The position numbers were made by a program, and so were the translations under genes. Positions 17,551 through 27,058 of a stretch of DNA of 64,000 bases are shown piece after piece. Numbering within the stretch: the first letter of the stretch is position 1; every line of letters starts with the position of its first letter. Location of the stretch: positions 124,001 through 188,000 of the forward strand of contig NZ_BDLU01000054.1 of the NCBI RefSeq assembly GCF_006538165.1, given 5' to 3'. Source of the stretch: Komagataeibacter diospyri (GTDB taxonomy: Bacteria > Pseudomonadota > Alphaproteobacteria > Acetobacterales > Acetobacteraceae). The notes below the pieces were generated by a model. That model did no database searches and was not told the origin of the DNA. It saw only the letters and a list, made by a program, of their open reading frames with translations.

Positions 17551-20488
17551 AGCGGGCGTGGCGGCCGGACCGGGTGCGGATGTCGTGGATGCCATGCGGC
17601 ATGCGCGTCATCTGGCTGAACAGGGGCAGCATGAGCTGGCGCTGGCGTGGATGGAACGTGCGGCCCGTCTGGCTCCGACGGACAGGGGCGTGCTGTACGC
17701 GTTGGCCGCAGCCCGTCTGGGTGCCGGTGACGGGACTGGCGCGGCCAACGCGGTTGAAACGGTCATGGCGACGGGGGAATTCCGCGCGGGCCTGCGCCTG
17801 CAGGTGCTGGCCCATTGCGTGGCGCGCGCCTGGACACAGGCGGCCCGTCTCCTGGGGCGTTTTTTTACCTGTTACGGCTTTGACCCGGCCCTGCGCATTC
17901 CGGCGGGACTGGTATGCCAGCGTATGACGTTGCGTGGCTGGTGTGCGCTGGAGCCTGATGGCGTTCTGCACTGGGGCGGGCTGCCCGACGGCTGTGCGCC
18001 GGATGTGATACTGGATGGGCAGGTATGGACGCCCCGACGGCATGACGGGCTGTGCGTGACACTGCCTCGGTACTGGCGGCAGGCCCATGATATCGTGGTG
18101 CAGTATGACGGCATACCCCTGCTGGGCGCACGGCCGGACCGGGCGGAACTGTTGCATGTAACAGGGGCTGTCATGCCCGATGCTCAGGGCATGACAGGCT
18201 GGGCCTTCATGCCCGCGCAGCCTGATCAGCCCCCCGTGCTGTCCGTATCCGATGATGCCTACGGCAGCCGTTCCCCTGTCCTGTCGCGGCAGTGGGGGGC
18301 AGGGGGGGACGATATTGCTGGTCCAGGCGCGCCGGTATGGGGCTTTGGCATGGCGTGGGCCGATCTTGCGCCACAGGGCATGGTGCATGTCGCCTTGCCT
18401 GATGGGCGGCAACTGACTGGTGCCCCGCTGCCGGTGTGCCTGCCACGGGCGCGGCAGGTGTTTCCTACCATGCGACGACGGGTGCGCATCCCCGCCCATA
18501 TGTCCCCGCGTGCGGCGCGCTGCCGGGTGGTGATCCCGGTCTATGCCAATCGGGTGCGTACGCTGGCCTGCCTGAACAGCGTGTTTGACACGCTGGCCCG
18601 GCGGTCTGATGGCACAGTCACGGAAATCATGGTGGTGGACGATGCGACGCCGGAGCCGGCGCTGGCATTGGCGCTGGATGATCTGGCGGAGGCGGGACGG
18701 ATCAGCCTGCGTCGGCATGATGCCAATCTGGGGTATCCGGCAGCGGTCAATACCGCCCTGTCCGACGCGGATGGCATGGATGTCGTGCTGCTGAACAGCG
18801 ACACGCTGCTGGCTCCTGGCTGGCTGGATGAAATGCTGCGCGTGGCTTACATGCGGATTGATACGGGCACGGTCTCTCCCCTGTCCAATGATGCCTCCAT
18901 CCTGACATGGCCCGAGCCGGAGGCGCCCTGGCCCTGTGACATGGAGACGGTCCACCGGATTATGGCGGCCAGCCTGCACGCCAATGGGGGGCAGGATGTG
19001 GAAATCCCCACCGCGCATGGTTTCTGCATGCTGGTCCGTCATGACTGCCTGCGCCAGACCGGCCTGTTCCGCCCTGAATTCTATGGCCGGGGATATGGGG
19101 AGGAAAATGATTTTTCCATGCGCGCCCGGCTGGCGGGCTGGCGGCACCGGGTGGCGGCGGGCGTATTCGTGGGGCATGTGGGCGGTGTGTCGTTCGGGGC
19201 GCAGCGCAGGGCGCTGCAGCAGCGTAACCTGTGGATACTGAACCGGCTGTTTCCCGGTTATGACGCACTGGTGCAGGCGCATATCGCGGCGGACCCGCTG
19301 GCGGCGGCACGCCAGCGCCTGTCGCTTCTGGTGTGGCATCGTGCCGCGCGCCAGATGGGGGGGAATGGTGCGGTCCTGCTGGTAACCCATGCCGGGACGG
19401 GGGGCGTAGCCCGCGTGGTCGCCCATCGCGTGCGGGAATGGGGGAAGGCGGGTTGCAGCCCGCTTGTGCTGGAACCGGCGGCGGATGGGTTCTTGCTGCG
19501 TGACGGCAGGCAGGCCAGCCCGTGTCCCGCGCTGCATTTTGCATGGCCGGCACAGGGGGACGCGCTGGTGGCGCTGTTGCGGGCAGTTGGTCTGCGTCTG
19601 GTCGAGGTACACCACCATCTGGGCCATGGTGCGCGGGTGCGTGACCTGTGTGCGCGACTGGACGTGCCATATGACCGGCATGTGCATGATTATGCCGGGA
19701 TCTGCCCGCGTATTACGCTGGTGGGGCCTGCGGGGCGTTATTGCGGGGAGCCGGATGTGGCGGGGTGCCGGGCCTGTGTCGATGCGCTGGGTTCACTGGT
19801 GGATGAGACGGATGTGGACCGCCTGCGCAGCATTACGGCGTGTGAACTTGCCGGGGCGCGGCGCGTGATCGTGCCGTCGGCGGATGTGGCCAGCAGGCTG
19901 GCGCGTTACGTCCCGGATGTTCCGTATGAAATATCCGCGCTGGAACATGACAGTCCCGGCCTGTCCCTGCACCAGTTCGCTGCAGCCTGCGCGGACCGGC
20001 CCGCAATCGGCCTGCCGCCGCGTAATGATCGGTGCCGCGTCGTGGTGGCGGGGGGCATCGGACCGGACAAGGGGCATGGGATCATGCTTGCGGCTGCACG
20101 GGACGCGCAGGCGCGGGACCTGCCGCTGGAATTCATCGTGGTGGGCCATACGTCCGATGACGCGGCCCTGCTGGAAACCGGGCGCGTGTTCATTACCGGA
20201 CGGTATGAGGGGGAGGAAGCGGTGTCCCTGCTGCGTGGGGCGGCGGGAGATGTGGGGTTCGTGCCCTCCATCTGTCCCGAGACATGGTGCTTCACCCTGA
20301 CCCAGCTCTGGCGTGCAGGACTGCGCTGCGTGGCATTTGACCTTGGTGCCGTCGCGGCCCGCATCCGCGCAACGGGGCGGGGGACATGTCTGCCGCTGGG
20401 GCTGCCCGTTCACCAATTGAATACGTTTTTGCTGTCTTATGCCCGGGCCGGGCATCCCGCCACGGCCAGCGTCCATCCATTGATTTAA
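17531..20488 (+). CDS. Large fused glycosyltransferase: TPR + GT2 + GT4
   Basis: 985-residue multidomain protein. Residues ~15-110 form TPR-like helices (AEQGQHELALAWMERAARLA). Residues ~130-310 look beta-rich with GWAFMPAQPDQPPVLSV, perhaps a carbohydrate-related module. Residues ~325-590 are a GT-A fold family 2 transferase: RVVIPVYANRVRTLACLNSV, MVVDDATPEP, NLGYPAAVNTAL, the metal-binding VVLLNSDT, and GYGEENDFSMRARLAGWR with the ED motif. Residues ~610-985 are a GT-B family 4 module (LLVTHAGTGGVARVVAHRVR, VVVAGGIGPDKGHGIMLAAA, GFVPSICPETWCFTLTQLW with its catalytic Glu). It is predicted to add two different sugars to one acceptor. It overlaps the Sel1 gene and has no membrane segment. Confidence 0.88.
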   Translation: MNMPQREAGVAAGPGADVVDAMRHARHLAEQGQHELALAWMERAARLAPTDRGVLYALAAARLGAGDGTGAANAVETVMATGEFRAGLRLQVLAHCVARAWTQAARLLGRFFTCYGFDPALRIPAGLVCQRMTLRGWCALEPDGVLHWGGLPDGCAPDVILDGQVWTPRRHDGLCVTLPRYWRQAHDIVVQYDGIPLLGARPDRAELLHVTGAVMPDAQGMTGWAFMPAQPDQPPVLSVSDDAYGSRSPVLSRQWGAGGDDIAGPGAPVWGFGMAWADLAPQGMVHVALPDGRQLTGAPLPVCLPRARQVFPTMRRRVRIPAHMSPRAARCRVVIPVYANRVRTLACLNSVFDTLARRSDGTVTEIMVVDDATPEPALALALDDLAEAGRISLRRHDANLGYPAAVNTALSDADGMDVVLLNSDTLLAPGWLDEMLRVAYMRIDTGTVSPLSNDASILTWPEPEAPWPCDMETVHRIMAASLHANGGQDVEIPTAHGFCMLVRHDCLRQTGLFRPEFYGRGYGEENDFSMRARLAGWRHRVAAGVFVGHVGGVSFGAQRRALQQRNLWILNRLFPGYDALVQAHIAADPLAAARQRLSLLVWHRAARQMGGNGAVLLVTHAGTGGVARVVAHRVREWGKAGCSPLVLEPAADGFLLRDGRQASPCPALHFAWPAQGDALVALLRAVGLRLVEVHHHLGHGARVRDLCARLDVPYDRHVHDYAGICPRITLVGPAGRYCGEPDVAGCRACVDALGSLVDETDVDRLRSITACELAGARRVIVPSADVASRLARYVPDVPYEISALEHDSPGLSLHQFAAACADRPAIGLPPRNDRCRVVVAGGIGPDKGHGIMLAAARDAQARDLPLEFIVVGHTSDDAALLETGRVFITGRYEGEEAVSLLRGAAGDVGFVPSICPETWCFTLTQLWRAGLRCVAFDLGAVAARIRATGRGTCLPLGLPVHQLNTFLLSYARAGHPATASVHPLI

Positions 20489-20542
20489 GCGAAAGAGGCC
20501 CGTCTTGATCGTTATTGTCCCAGCCCATGTGCGTGCGGTGTT

Positions 20543-21664
20543 GTGCCTTTTCGTGGCGGGATGCCGGTAATGGGGACCACAGGAACTGCCCCGCGGGCAG
20601 GTGACATACAGGCCAGCGCGCAGCTTATGCGGCTGGAAGGTGGCACGTATTGCATTTTCCATGCCTCTGCCCCCGCAGGTGCCGGGTTCAGCCCTCTGTC
20701 GGGCATGCGCGTGACCGCGCCACCCGGCATGGCTGGGGTAAAGGTCAGTGCATTCGATGCGGATGGCTGGATGGGGGCGCAGGGTGGGGCGGCCCTGGTC
20801 CGCATGCCTGATGGCGGCGGCGGGGTGCTGGTCACCACCTATCGTGATCCGGCGCATGATGGGGCTGCCCTGCCGGGATTGCAGGTGGTCAGACTGTCCG
20901 GCCCACAGGCAGTGGACGCGGCAGTCGCCGCCCCGCCACCAGCGGCGGTGGACGCCGGGGGAATCGATGCAGGCAGCATGATCGCCCATATTCAGGGCCG
21001 GGGTGATATCAGCGCCCCGCTCGGGACGTGGTTGGGCAAGGGTGGCAGCGGGCAGTGGCTGGAAGGGTTTGCCATCCAGCCCGCTTCCGGCCTTGCCGCA
21101 GGTGACATGGAGTATCAGGCCATTCTGGGCGAAGACTGGTTTTCGCCATGGGTGGACGGTGGGGCCTATTGCGGCAGCCGGGGCATGGCGCTGCCCCTGC
21201 TGGGCCTGCGGGCCCGGCTGAAGGGGGACGCCGCGCGGCGGTTTACATGCCATATCGAAGCCTGCTTTACCGATGGTACCCGTCTTGGCCCGCTGGAGGA
21301 CGCGCCGGTCATGGCGCCTTCGCATGCGCCACTGGAAGCCTTCCGGATTGAAATCCTGCCCCGGCAGGCTGTTCCGCCGCCATCCTCATGTCCCGATGGC
21401 GGGGCGGAAGACGCATTGCAGGCGACCGTTCCACATGACGAACCGGCGCCATCGCCCGTCCCCCGCGTGCGGCGGGGCAGGCGCACCCCGCCCGCGCGTG
21501 TGCCGGCGCATCAGTCCGAAACACCCGAAAACAAGTCTGGCCAGTCCGTGCCATGGTGGCACCGCAGGCCCGAAAAGCATGCCGCAGCACCCGCATCCGC
21601 CGCCCCGCCGCGCGACCGGCGCCGCAAGGCGGGGCGACAGTCACGCACGATGGTGGGGTCGTGA
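20543..21664 (+). CDS. Unknown protein with a ChW-like (tryptophan-rich) module
   Basis: 373 residues from the GTG at 20543; ATGs at 20561 and 20570 are equally plausible. I do not recognise a family for the whole protein. The segment MEYQAILGEDWFSPWVDGGA followed by CGSRGMALPLLGLRARL matches the pattern of clostridial hydrophobic-W (ChW) repeats: aromatic Y, W-x-x-W, G-x-x-x-G-x-x-G, L-x-x-L-x-x-x-L. An N-terminal beta-rich region (residues ~20-125) and a Pro/Arg-rich C-terminal tail (from ~290, ending in basic residues) flank it. There is no signal peptide. It lies between two glycosyltransferase genes, so a role in binding or displaying glycan or substrate is possible but unproven. Confidence 0.68.
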   Translation: MPFRGGMPVMGTTGTAPRAGDIQASAQLMRLEGGTYCIFHASAPAGAGFSPLSGMRVTAPPGMAGVKVSAFDADGWMGAQGGAALVRMPDGGGGVLVTTYRDPAHDGAALPGLQVVRLSGPQAVDAAVAAPPPAAVDAGGIDAGSMIAHIQGRGDISAPLGTWLGKGGSGQWLEGFAIQPASGLAAGDMEYQAILGEDWFSPWVDGGAYCGSRGMALPLLGLRARLKGDAARRFTCHIEACFTDGTRLGPLEDAPVMAPSHAPLEAFRIEILPRQAVPPPSSCPDGGAEDALQATVPHDEPAPSPVPRVRRGRRTPPARVPAHQSETPENKSGQSVPWWHRRPEKHAAAPASAAPPRDRRRKAGRQSRTMVGS

Positions 21665-21770
21665 ACATTTGCGACCTGCCAGCACGTAGTACCCTTCCAC
21701 CATGCCCGGCCCGAACGGTCTGGTTCTGGAAACAGCCGGCGTGCCGGAGGAACAATCGGGGCGACAGGGG

Positions 21771-23027
21771 ATGAAATACCTGTTCGTGCACCAGAATTTT
21801 CCCGCCCAGTTCGTGCATCTGCTGCGTGACCTGCGGACGCGGGGCGGGAATGAAATCGTTTTCATAAGTGAAACGGGACAGGGGCATATGCCCGGCGTGC
21901 GGCGGGTATCCTATCGCCTGCCGCCACCCGTGCGGATGGCGGCCCCGGCCCCGGTGGCCGAACTGGCCCGCGCCATGCAGCGCGCGGCCGAGGTGGCGCG
22001 GGCGGCCCGAACGTTGCGGGGGCTGGGTTACGTGCCTGACATCATCATCGGCCACCATGGCTGGGGCGAGATGCTGGAACTGGCCGATGTCTATCCCGAT
22101 GTGCCGATGCTGGGATATTACGAATTCTTCTACCACCCTACCGGCCTGGATGTGGGCTTTGACCCGGAATTCGCCCCCGCCGCTGGCGTTGCCCCCCTGG
22201 TCCGGGCACGCAATACGCTGAACCTGCTGGCCCTTGCCGGTTCAGGCTGGGGGCATTCCCCCACCCGCTTCCAGCGCGACACCTATCCCGACTGGGCGCG
22301 CGCGCGCATAACGCTCCTGCCTGAAGGAGTGGATCTGGATCGATGCGCCCCCGACCCGCAGGCAGCCACGCAGCCCTTTGCACTGGGGGACATCCATGTG
22401 GGCACGGATGAAAAGCTGGTCACCTATATTGCCCGTGATCTGGAGCCATATCGCGGGTTTCACGTCTTCATGCGCGCCCTGCCACATATCCTGCGCCAAC
22501 GCGGCGACGTACGGGTGATCATGGTCGGCGGCGATGGCGTAAGCTACGGCGGTCGCGCGCCGGATGGCCGGACCTGGCGGCAGCATATGCTGGCGGAACT
22601 GGGCTCCACGCTGGATGCGGGGCGCGTCCATTTTGCGGGAAAGGTCGGTTACGGTGATTTCTGCCGCCTGCTGCAGCGATCGGATGCGCATGTCTACCTG
22701 ACATATCCGTTCGTGGCGTCATGGTCGCTGCGTGAAGCAATGGCGTGTGGCTGCGCCATCGTGGGAAGCCGGACGCCGCCAGTCGAGGAATTCCTGCGTG
22801 ATGGCAGGACGGCGCGGCTGGTGCCGTTCCTTGAACCCCGGCGGATTGCCGAAGGCGTGCTGGAACTGCTGGAAGACAGGCGTCTGGCGCACAGGCTGCG
22901 GGCCAATGTCCGCACACAGGCGGAACGCATGCTGGACATGCACGCCTACATGGCGCGCTATCACCGGCTGATCGGTCAGCTTGCGGGAGGCATGGCCCAC
23001 GCCGCGCTGACCGATGCCGTTGCGTGA
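21771..23027 (+). CDS. Family 4 glycosyltransferase
   Basis: 418-residue GT-B enzyme. The start is ATG at 21771 after ACAGGGG, giving MKYLFVHQNFPAQFVHLLRD, the opening typical of GT4 proteins with the Glyco_trans_4_3 N domain. The first half also holds PDIIIGHHGWGEMLELADVY and YYEFFYHPTGLDVGFDPEF. The second half has the nucleotide-sugar binding fold (YIARDLEPYRGFHVFMRALP, VIMVGGDGVSYGG) and the donor-binding segment SWSLREAMACGCAIVGSRTP with the conserved Glu. It is the last gene of the secretion/glycosyltransferase cluster. The sugar and acceptor are unknown. Confidence 0.92.
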   Translation: MKYLFVHQNFPAQFVHLLRDLRTRGGNEIVFISETGQGHMPGVRRVSYRLPPPVRMAAPAPVAELARAMQRAAEVARAARTLRGLGYVPDIIIGHHGWGEMLELADVYPDVPMLGYYEFFYHPTGLDVGFDPEFAPAAGVAPLVRARNTLNLLALAGSGWGHSPTRFQRDTYPDWARARITLLPEGVDLDRCAPDPQAATQPFALGDIHVGTDEKLVTYIARDLEPYRGFHVFMRALPHILRQRGDVRVIMVGGDGVSYGGRAPDGRTWRQHMLAELGSTLDAGRVHFAGKVGYGDFCRLLQRSDAHVYLTYPFVASWSLREAMACGCAIVGSRTPPVEEFLRDGRTARLVPFLEPRRIAEGVLELLEDRRLAHRLRANVRTQAERMLDMHAYMARYHRLIGQLAGGMAHAALTDAVA

Positions 23028-23030
23028 CCT

Positions 23031-23048
23031 CCGGGCCGCATGGCCCGG
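23031..23048. terminator. Hairpin between convergent GT4 and ppa genes
   Basis: CCGGGCC-GCAT-GGCCCGG, a perfect 7-bp GC stem placed between the two stop codons. There is no T-run on either side, so it may only stabilise 3' ends. Confidence 0.45.
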
Positions 23049-23066
23049 CGGACAGCAGGGCGTGGC

Positions 23067-23594
23067 TTACTTGCCAGCTACGGCCTTGACGGATTCAAGG
23101 ATCACTTCGCCGGCGACCTTCTTGTCGGCCCAGCCTGCGACCTTGACCCACTTGCCCTTTTCCAGATCCTTGTAGCGGGTGAAGAAATGCTCGATTTCCT
23201 TCAGCACGATCTCGGGCAGGTCTTCCAGCTTCTCCACCTTGGAGTAGTAGGGATGCACCTTGTCATGCGGTACGCAGATGATCTTTTCATCCTGCCCGCT
23301 TTCGTCTTCCATGCGTAGCACGCCAATGGGGCGCGCACGCACCACAACACCCGGCACGACGGCTGCGGGCATCAGCACCAGCGCATCGGTCGGGTCGCCA
23401 TCGGCGGCCAGCGTGTTGGGAATGAAGCCATAGGCTGCGGGATAGACCATGGGCGTGAACAGGATGCGGTCCACGACCAGCGCGCCGCTGTCCTTGTCGA
23501 TCTCGTACTTGACGCCTGAACCCTGCGGGATCTCGATCACGACGTTGATGTCGTTGGGTACGTCCTTGCCGGGGGAAATCTTCGATACGTCCAT
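23067..23594 (-). CDS. ppa: Inorganic pyrophosphatase
   Basis: Family I soluble pyrophosphatase, hydrolysing PPi to drive biosynthetic reactions; cytoplasmic and hexameric in relatives. The 175-residue protein carries VVIEIPQGSGVKYEIDKDSG, the strand-rich FTPMVYPAAYGFIPNTLAAD, the signature DGDPTDALVLMP with the metal-binding aspartates, and EDESGQDEKIICVPHDKVHP. The GGAGG-like sequence upstream of the ATG at 23594 supports the start. It is convergent with the GT4 gene. Confidence 0.97.
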   Translation of the reverse strand: MDVSKISPGKDVPNDINVVIEIPQGSGVKYEIDKDSGALVVDRILFTPMVYPAAYGFIPNTLAADGDPTDALVLMPAAVVPGVVVRARPIGVLRMEDESGQDEKIICVPHDKVHPYYSKVEKLEDLPEIVLKEIEHFFTRYKDLEKGKWVKVAGWADKKVAGEVILESVKAVAGK

Positions 23595-23856
23595 TGCTGT
23601 TCAGGCCTCCTGCTGCCTGTATGTGCGTTAAGGGCCGCCCCGGGGTGTTGCGGCATGAATTAACGGGGGATGACGGTATATCTCCCACCGTTTCCTGTGC
23701 AAGTCATGTTCCGTGGCAGGATGTCCAACCATGAGCCAGATCATGAAGTTGTTTTTTTTATGGCGATATCGCCATCGGAATGGAAAAAATTACGCGGAAA
23801 AAGGCACGTGGATCTTGCCAAATCCTTCTACATGCGCGAGATCAGGGGCTGCCTGC

Positions 23857-23930
23857 GCGCCCGTAGCTCAATTGGTTAGAGCGGGCCGCTCATAACGGCT
23901 TGGTTGCGGGTTCAAGTCCTGCCGGGCGCA
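23857..23930 (+). tRNA. tRNA-Ile (anticodon CAT, lysidine type)
   Basis: 74-nt cloverleaf. Acceptor arm GCGCCCG (23857-23863) pairs with CGGGCGC (23923-23929), discriminator A. D stem GCTC/GAGC; anticodon stem GGCCG/CGGCT with loop CTCATAA, anticodon CAT at 23891-23893; T stem GCGGG/CCTGC with loop TTCAAGT. The ACTCATAA-like loop and CTTGGT variable region resemble ileX-type tRNA-Ile2 rather than elongator or initiator Met, so the C would be modified to lysidine by TilS. The CCA end is not encoded. Confidence 0.9.
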
Positions 23931-24030
23931 GGCTTTTTAGCATGCAGCACAGCGGTAATGGCCCCGTGCCAGTCCACGCCGTGCGGGTGACTTGCCAGTT
24001 TTTCTTTCAGTTTATCAGGAGCCGACCGTC

Positions 24031-25710
24031 ATGGCCGCCACGCAATATGTCTATGTGATGAAGGACCTGACCAAGGCGTATCCGGGTGGGCGTGAAGTCT
24101 TCAAGGGTATTACCCTGTCCTTCCTGCCCGGCGTCAAGATTGGCGTGCTGGGTGTCAACGGTGCCGGTAAATCCACGCTGCTCAAGATCATGGCGGGCGT
24201 GGAAAAGGAATTCGGCGGCGAGGCATGGGCGGCCGAAGGCGCGCGCGTGGGCTATCTGGAGCAGGAACCCAAGCTGGATGAAAGCCTGACGGTTGGCGAA
24301 AACGTGGCCCTGGGTTTTGGTGAACTGAAAAAGGCCGTGGACCGCTTCAACGAGATTTCGATGAAGTTCGCCGAACCCATGTCCGATGACGAAATGAACA
24401 CCCTGCTGGCCGAACAGGCCGAACTGCAGGAAGTGATCGACGCGGGCGATGGCTGGGAACTGGACCGCAAGCTGGAAATCGCGCTGGAAGCCCTGCGCTG
24501 CCCGCCCGCCGACAGCCCCGTTGACAAGCTGTCCGGTGGTGAACGCCGTCGCGTGGCCCTGTGCCGCCTGCTGCTGGAAAAGCCCGACCTGCTGCTGCTG
24601 GATGAGCCGACCAACCATCTTGATGCGGAAAGCGTATCGTGGCTGGAAAAGACGCTGCGTGATTACGAAGGCACCGTGATGGTCATTACCCATGACCGTT
24701 ACTTCCTCGACAACGTCACCAACTGGATTCTCGAACTCGAGCGCGGCCGCGGCTATCCGTTCGAGGGCAACTACTCCTCCTGGCTGGAACAGAAGCGCAA
24801 GCGTCTGGCGCAGGAAGAGAAGGAAGAAAGCGCCCGCCAGCGCGCCCTTGCCGCCGAGCAGGAATGGATCGGCTCCTCGCCCAAGGCCCGTCAGGCCAAG
24901 AGCAAGTCGCGTATCGCGCGCTATGAGGAAATGCTGGCCCAGAATAACGAGAAGGGCGGTGGTGTGGCCGACATCATCATTCCGCCCGGGCCCCGTCTGG
25001 GCGGCACGGTGATCGAGGCCGAGGACCTGCGCAAGGGCTTCGGCAACCGCCTGCTGATCGATGACCTGAACTTCAAGCTGCCACCGGGCGGCATCGTGGG
25101 CGTGATCGGGCCGAATGGCGCGGGCAAGTCCACCCTGTTCAAGATGATCATGGGGCAGGAAACGCCCGATAGCGGCACGCTGACCATCGGTGAGACCGTG
25201 AAGCTGGGTTATGTGGACCAGTCGCGCTTCAGCCTTGATGACGACAAGACCGTGTGGGAAGAAATCTCCGGCGGGACGGATGTCATCTATCTGGGCAAGC
25301 GGGCCGTGCCGTCACGCGCCTATGTCGGGGCTTTCAACTTCAAGGGGCCGGACCAGCAGAAGAAGGTGGGCGTCCTGTCGGGGGGTGAGCGTAACCGCGT
25401 CCATCTGGCCAAGATGCTGCGGCAGGAAAGCAATGTCATCCTGCTCGATGAGCCGACCAACGACCTTGACGTTGATACCCTGCGCGCGCTGGAGGAGGCT
25501 CTGGCCGAATTCGCGGGCTGTGCGGTCATCATCAGCCATGACCGCTGGTTCCTTGACCGTCTGGCGACCCATATCCTCGCCTTTGAAGGGGACAGCCACG
25601 TCGAGTGGTTCGAGGGCAACTTCCAGGCGTATGAAGAAGACAAGCGCCGCCGTCTTGGTCCAGATGCAACCGAGCCGAGCCGCATCAAGTACCGTCCCAT
25701 CGAACGCTGA
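24031..25710 (+). CDS. ettA: Energy-dependent translational throttle protein (ABC-F ATPase)
   Basis: 559-residue ABC-F protein that binds the ribosomal E site and couples translation to the ATP/ADP ratio. Two ATPase domains: Walker [20 protein letters not shown] (~40) and [19 protein letters not shown] (~360); signatures [15 protein letters not shown] and [15 protein letters not shown]; Walker [17 protein letters not shown] and [12 protein letters not shown]. Between them is the linker with [18 protein letters not shown], and the first domain has an arm insertion. The ATG at 24031 gives [20 protein letters not shown], the usual EttA start; an upstream frame start at 23992 is rejected. It follows the tRNA by 100 bp. 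Confidence 0.96.
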   Translation: MAATQYVYVMKDLTKAYPGGREVFKGITLSFLPGVKIGVLGVNGAGKSTLLKIMAGVEKEFGGEAWAAEGARVGYLEQEPKLDESLTVGENVALGFGELKKAVDRFNEISMKFAEPMSDDEMNTLLAEQAELQEVIDAGDGWELDRKLEIALEALRCPPADSPVDKLSGGERRRVALCRLLLEKPDLLLLDEPTNHLDAESVSWLEKTLRDYEGTVMVITHDRYFLDNVTNWILELERGRGYPFEGNYSSWLEQKRKRLAQEEKEESARQRALAAEQEWIGSSPKARQAKSKSRIARYEEMLAQNNEKGGGVADIIIPPGPRLGGTVIEAEDLRKGFGNRLLIDDLNFKLPPGGIVGVIGPNGAGKSTLFKMIMGQETPDSGTLTIGETVKLGYVDQSRFSLDDDKTVWEEISGGTDVIYLGKRAVPSRAYVGAFNFKGPDQQKKVGVLSGGERNRVHLAKMLRQESNVILLDEPTNDLDVDTLRALEEALAEFAGCAVIISHDRWFLDRLATHILAFEGDSHVEWFEGNFQAYEEDKRRRLGPDATEPSRIKYRPIER

Positions 25711-25785
25711 TTCCATTTGCCATCGGCAACATTATCTGCCTTCAATAGTGGTCAGGTTCACGCACCTGCCACGATGGAGGCAGTC

Positions 25786-26316
25786 ATGGGATGTCGATAC
25801 AGCATACAGACCGGGCACCTGCGACTTGACCCGGTTTCCTGGACCGATCTGGAAGATGTGGTCCGGCTCAAGGCCAGTGCCGGTGTCACCGGTCGGCTGG
25901 CCAGCGGCGTGTGCAGCCGTGTCCTGAGTGAACAGGATATGATGACCGACCTCATGACATGGGGACGGGAAGGCGTGGGGATGTTTGCCGTGCGCCAGCA
26001 GGACAGCTTTATCGGCCTTGCGGGGGTTCAGCCCTCCAGCACTACGGCGGATTGTCATGAACTGCAGTTCGCCATCCTGCCCCATGCGCGTGATACGGCC
26101 CTGTCACGGCAGGCGACCAGTATGGCACTCGCCTTTGCGCACGAGGCCGGGGTCGGGCGCATCATTTCCTATGTACGTGACAACGATATTATCGCCCGGC
26201 AGGTTTTTGGCGGGGCAGGCATGAGCCTGTGCACCGAACAGCCGGAATGCTGTGGGCCGGATATCCTGCTGTATCACAGCCTGCGTGGGGCACCGGCAGG
26301 CAACAGCATGCATTGA
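25786..26316 (+). CDS. GNAT-family N-acetyltransferase
   Basis: 176-residue RimJ/RimL-like acetyltransferase using acetyl-CoA; substrate unknown. LRLDPVSWTDLEDVVRLKAS is the usual beta1-alpha1 entry. GMFAVRQQDSFIGLAGVQPS is the central strand pair, and ATSMALAFAHEAGVGRIISY followed by VRDNDIIARQVFGGAGMSL is the characteristic alpha3-beta5 and 'N-x-x-S' end of RimJ-type proteins. The start at 25786 has GGAGG six bases upstream. It is the last intact gene before the AT-rich scar. Confidence 0.85.
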   Translation: MGCRYSIQTGHLRLDPVSWTDLEDVVRLKASAGVTGRLASGVCSRVLSEQDMMTDLMTWGREGVGMFAVRQQDSFIGLAGVQPSSTTADCHELQFAILPHARDTALSRQATSMALAFAHEAGVGRIISYVRDNDIIARQVFGGAGMSLCTEQPECCGPDILLYHSLRGAPAGNSMH

Positions 26317-26468
26317 CGGACAGTTTCCACCACAGCAGGTCAATGCGACATTGTGATTCCATTGGAATTGATTTTATACATCATATAAAATAATAATTAT
26401 TTATGTTTTGGTGTTTGGTTAATTTTTCTATCTTTTTTGTAGAATGCATATTTATTAATATTATAATA

Positions 26469-26714
26469 CTAAGCATAATTCTCCCATTCATGCACAATAC
26501 GTGAATCCTGCAACAACAGGTTCAGTCCATTAAAATTGCGTGAAACAGAGGTATGACTACGCCAGTCCGTATTCGCAATGGTGACATCAGGCTTATGACC
26601 CAGATCAGTAAGTAACGGCTGCTGACTCAGGGCTGTTTCATCTGTATTGCCCTGTGCTGCGGCTGGTAGATACCCGTATCTGCTTGCTGATCCGATAAAA
26701 TTGATACCATGCAT
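26469..26714 (-). pseudogene. Unassigned open frame, probably gene debris
   Basis: 81-codon frame (MHGINFIGSASRYGYLPAAA … NTDWRSHTSVSRNFNGLNLL) that I cannot assign. It has protein-like composition and lies in the same orientation as the glycosyltransferase debris upstream of it, so it may be the C-terminal remnant of a related membrane or glycosylation gene. No convincing ribosome-binding site is visible. Confidence 0.35.
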
Positions 26715-27058
26715 CCCTGATGATACTCATTGATGGATAGACTGGGTAAGGATGCACACCAATAGCAGTGAAGCTGTGCGCGCCTTTTCCCTGAAGCTTT
26801 TTAAGGAGACGCGGCTTCGGGGAAGATTTTGATTCATGGTCCTTAAATTACGATCGATCAGATTTCGTCTGTGTGTGAATGTAAATATATAAGTAAATAT
26901 ACCGTAATATATTTTTTAAAATAATAATAAAATTATATTAAATATTTATATAATAATATGTTTGCAAATTATTATTATATAATTTTATTTACATAAAAAT
27001 ACGAAATATTATGGAAAACATGCGGGGCATGAACGTATAGCCCATAAAAACTGATGGC

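Noticed and set aside
17396..19687. 763-codon open frame on the minus strand opposite the glycosyltransferase gene
   Set aside because: The high GC at third positions of the real plus-strand genes keeps the opposite frame open. The translation has no recognisable domains and is rich in Arg, His, Pro and Gln.
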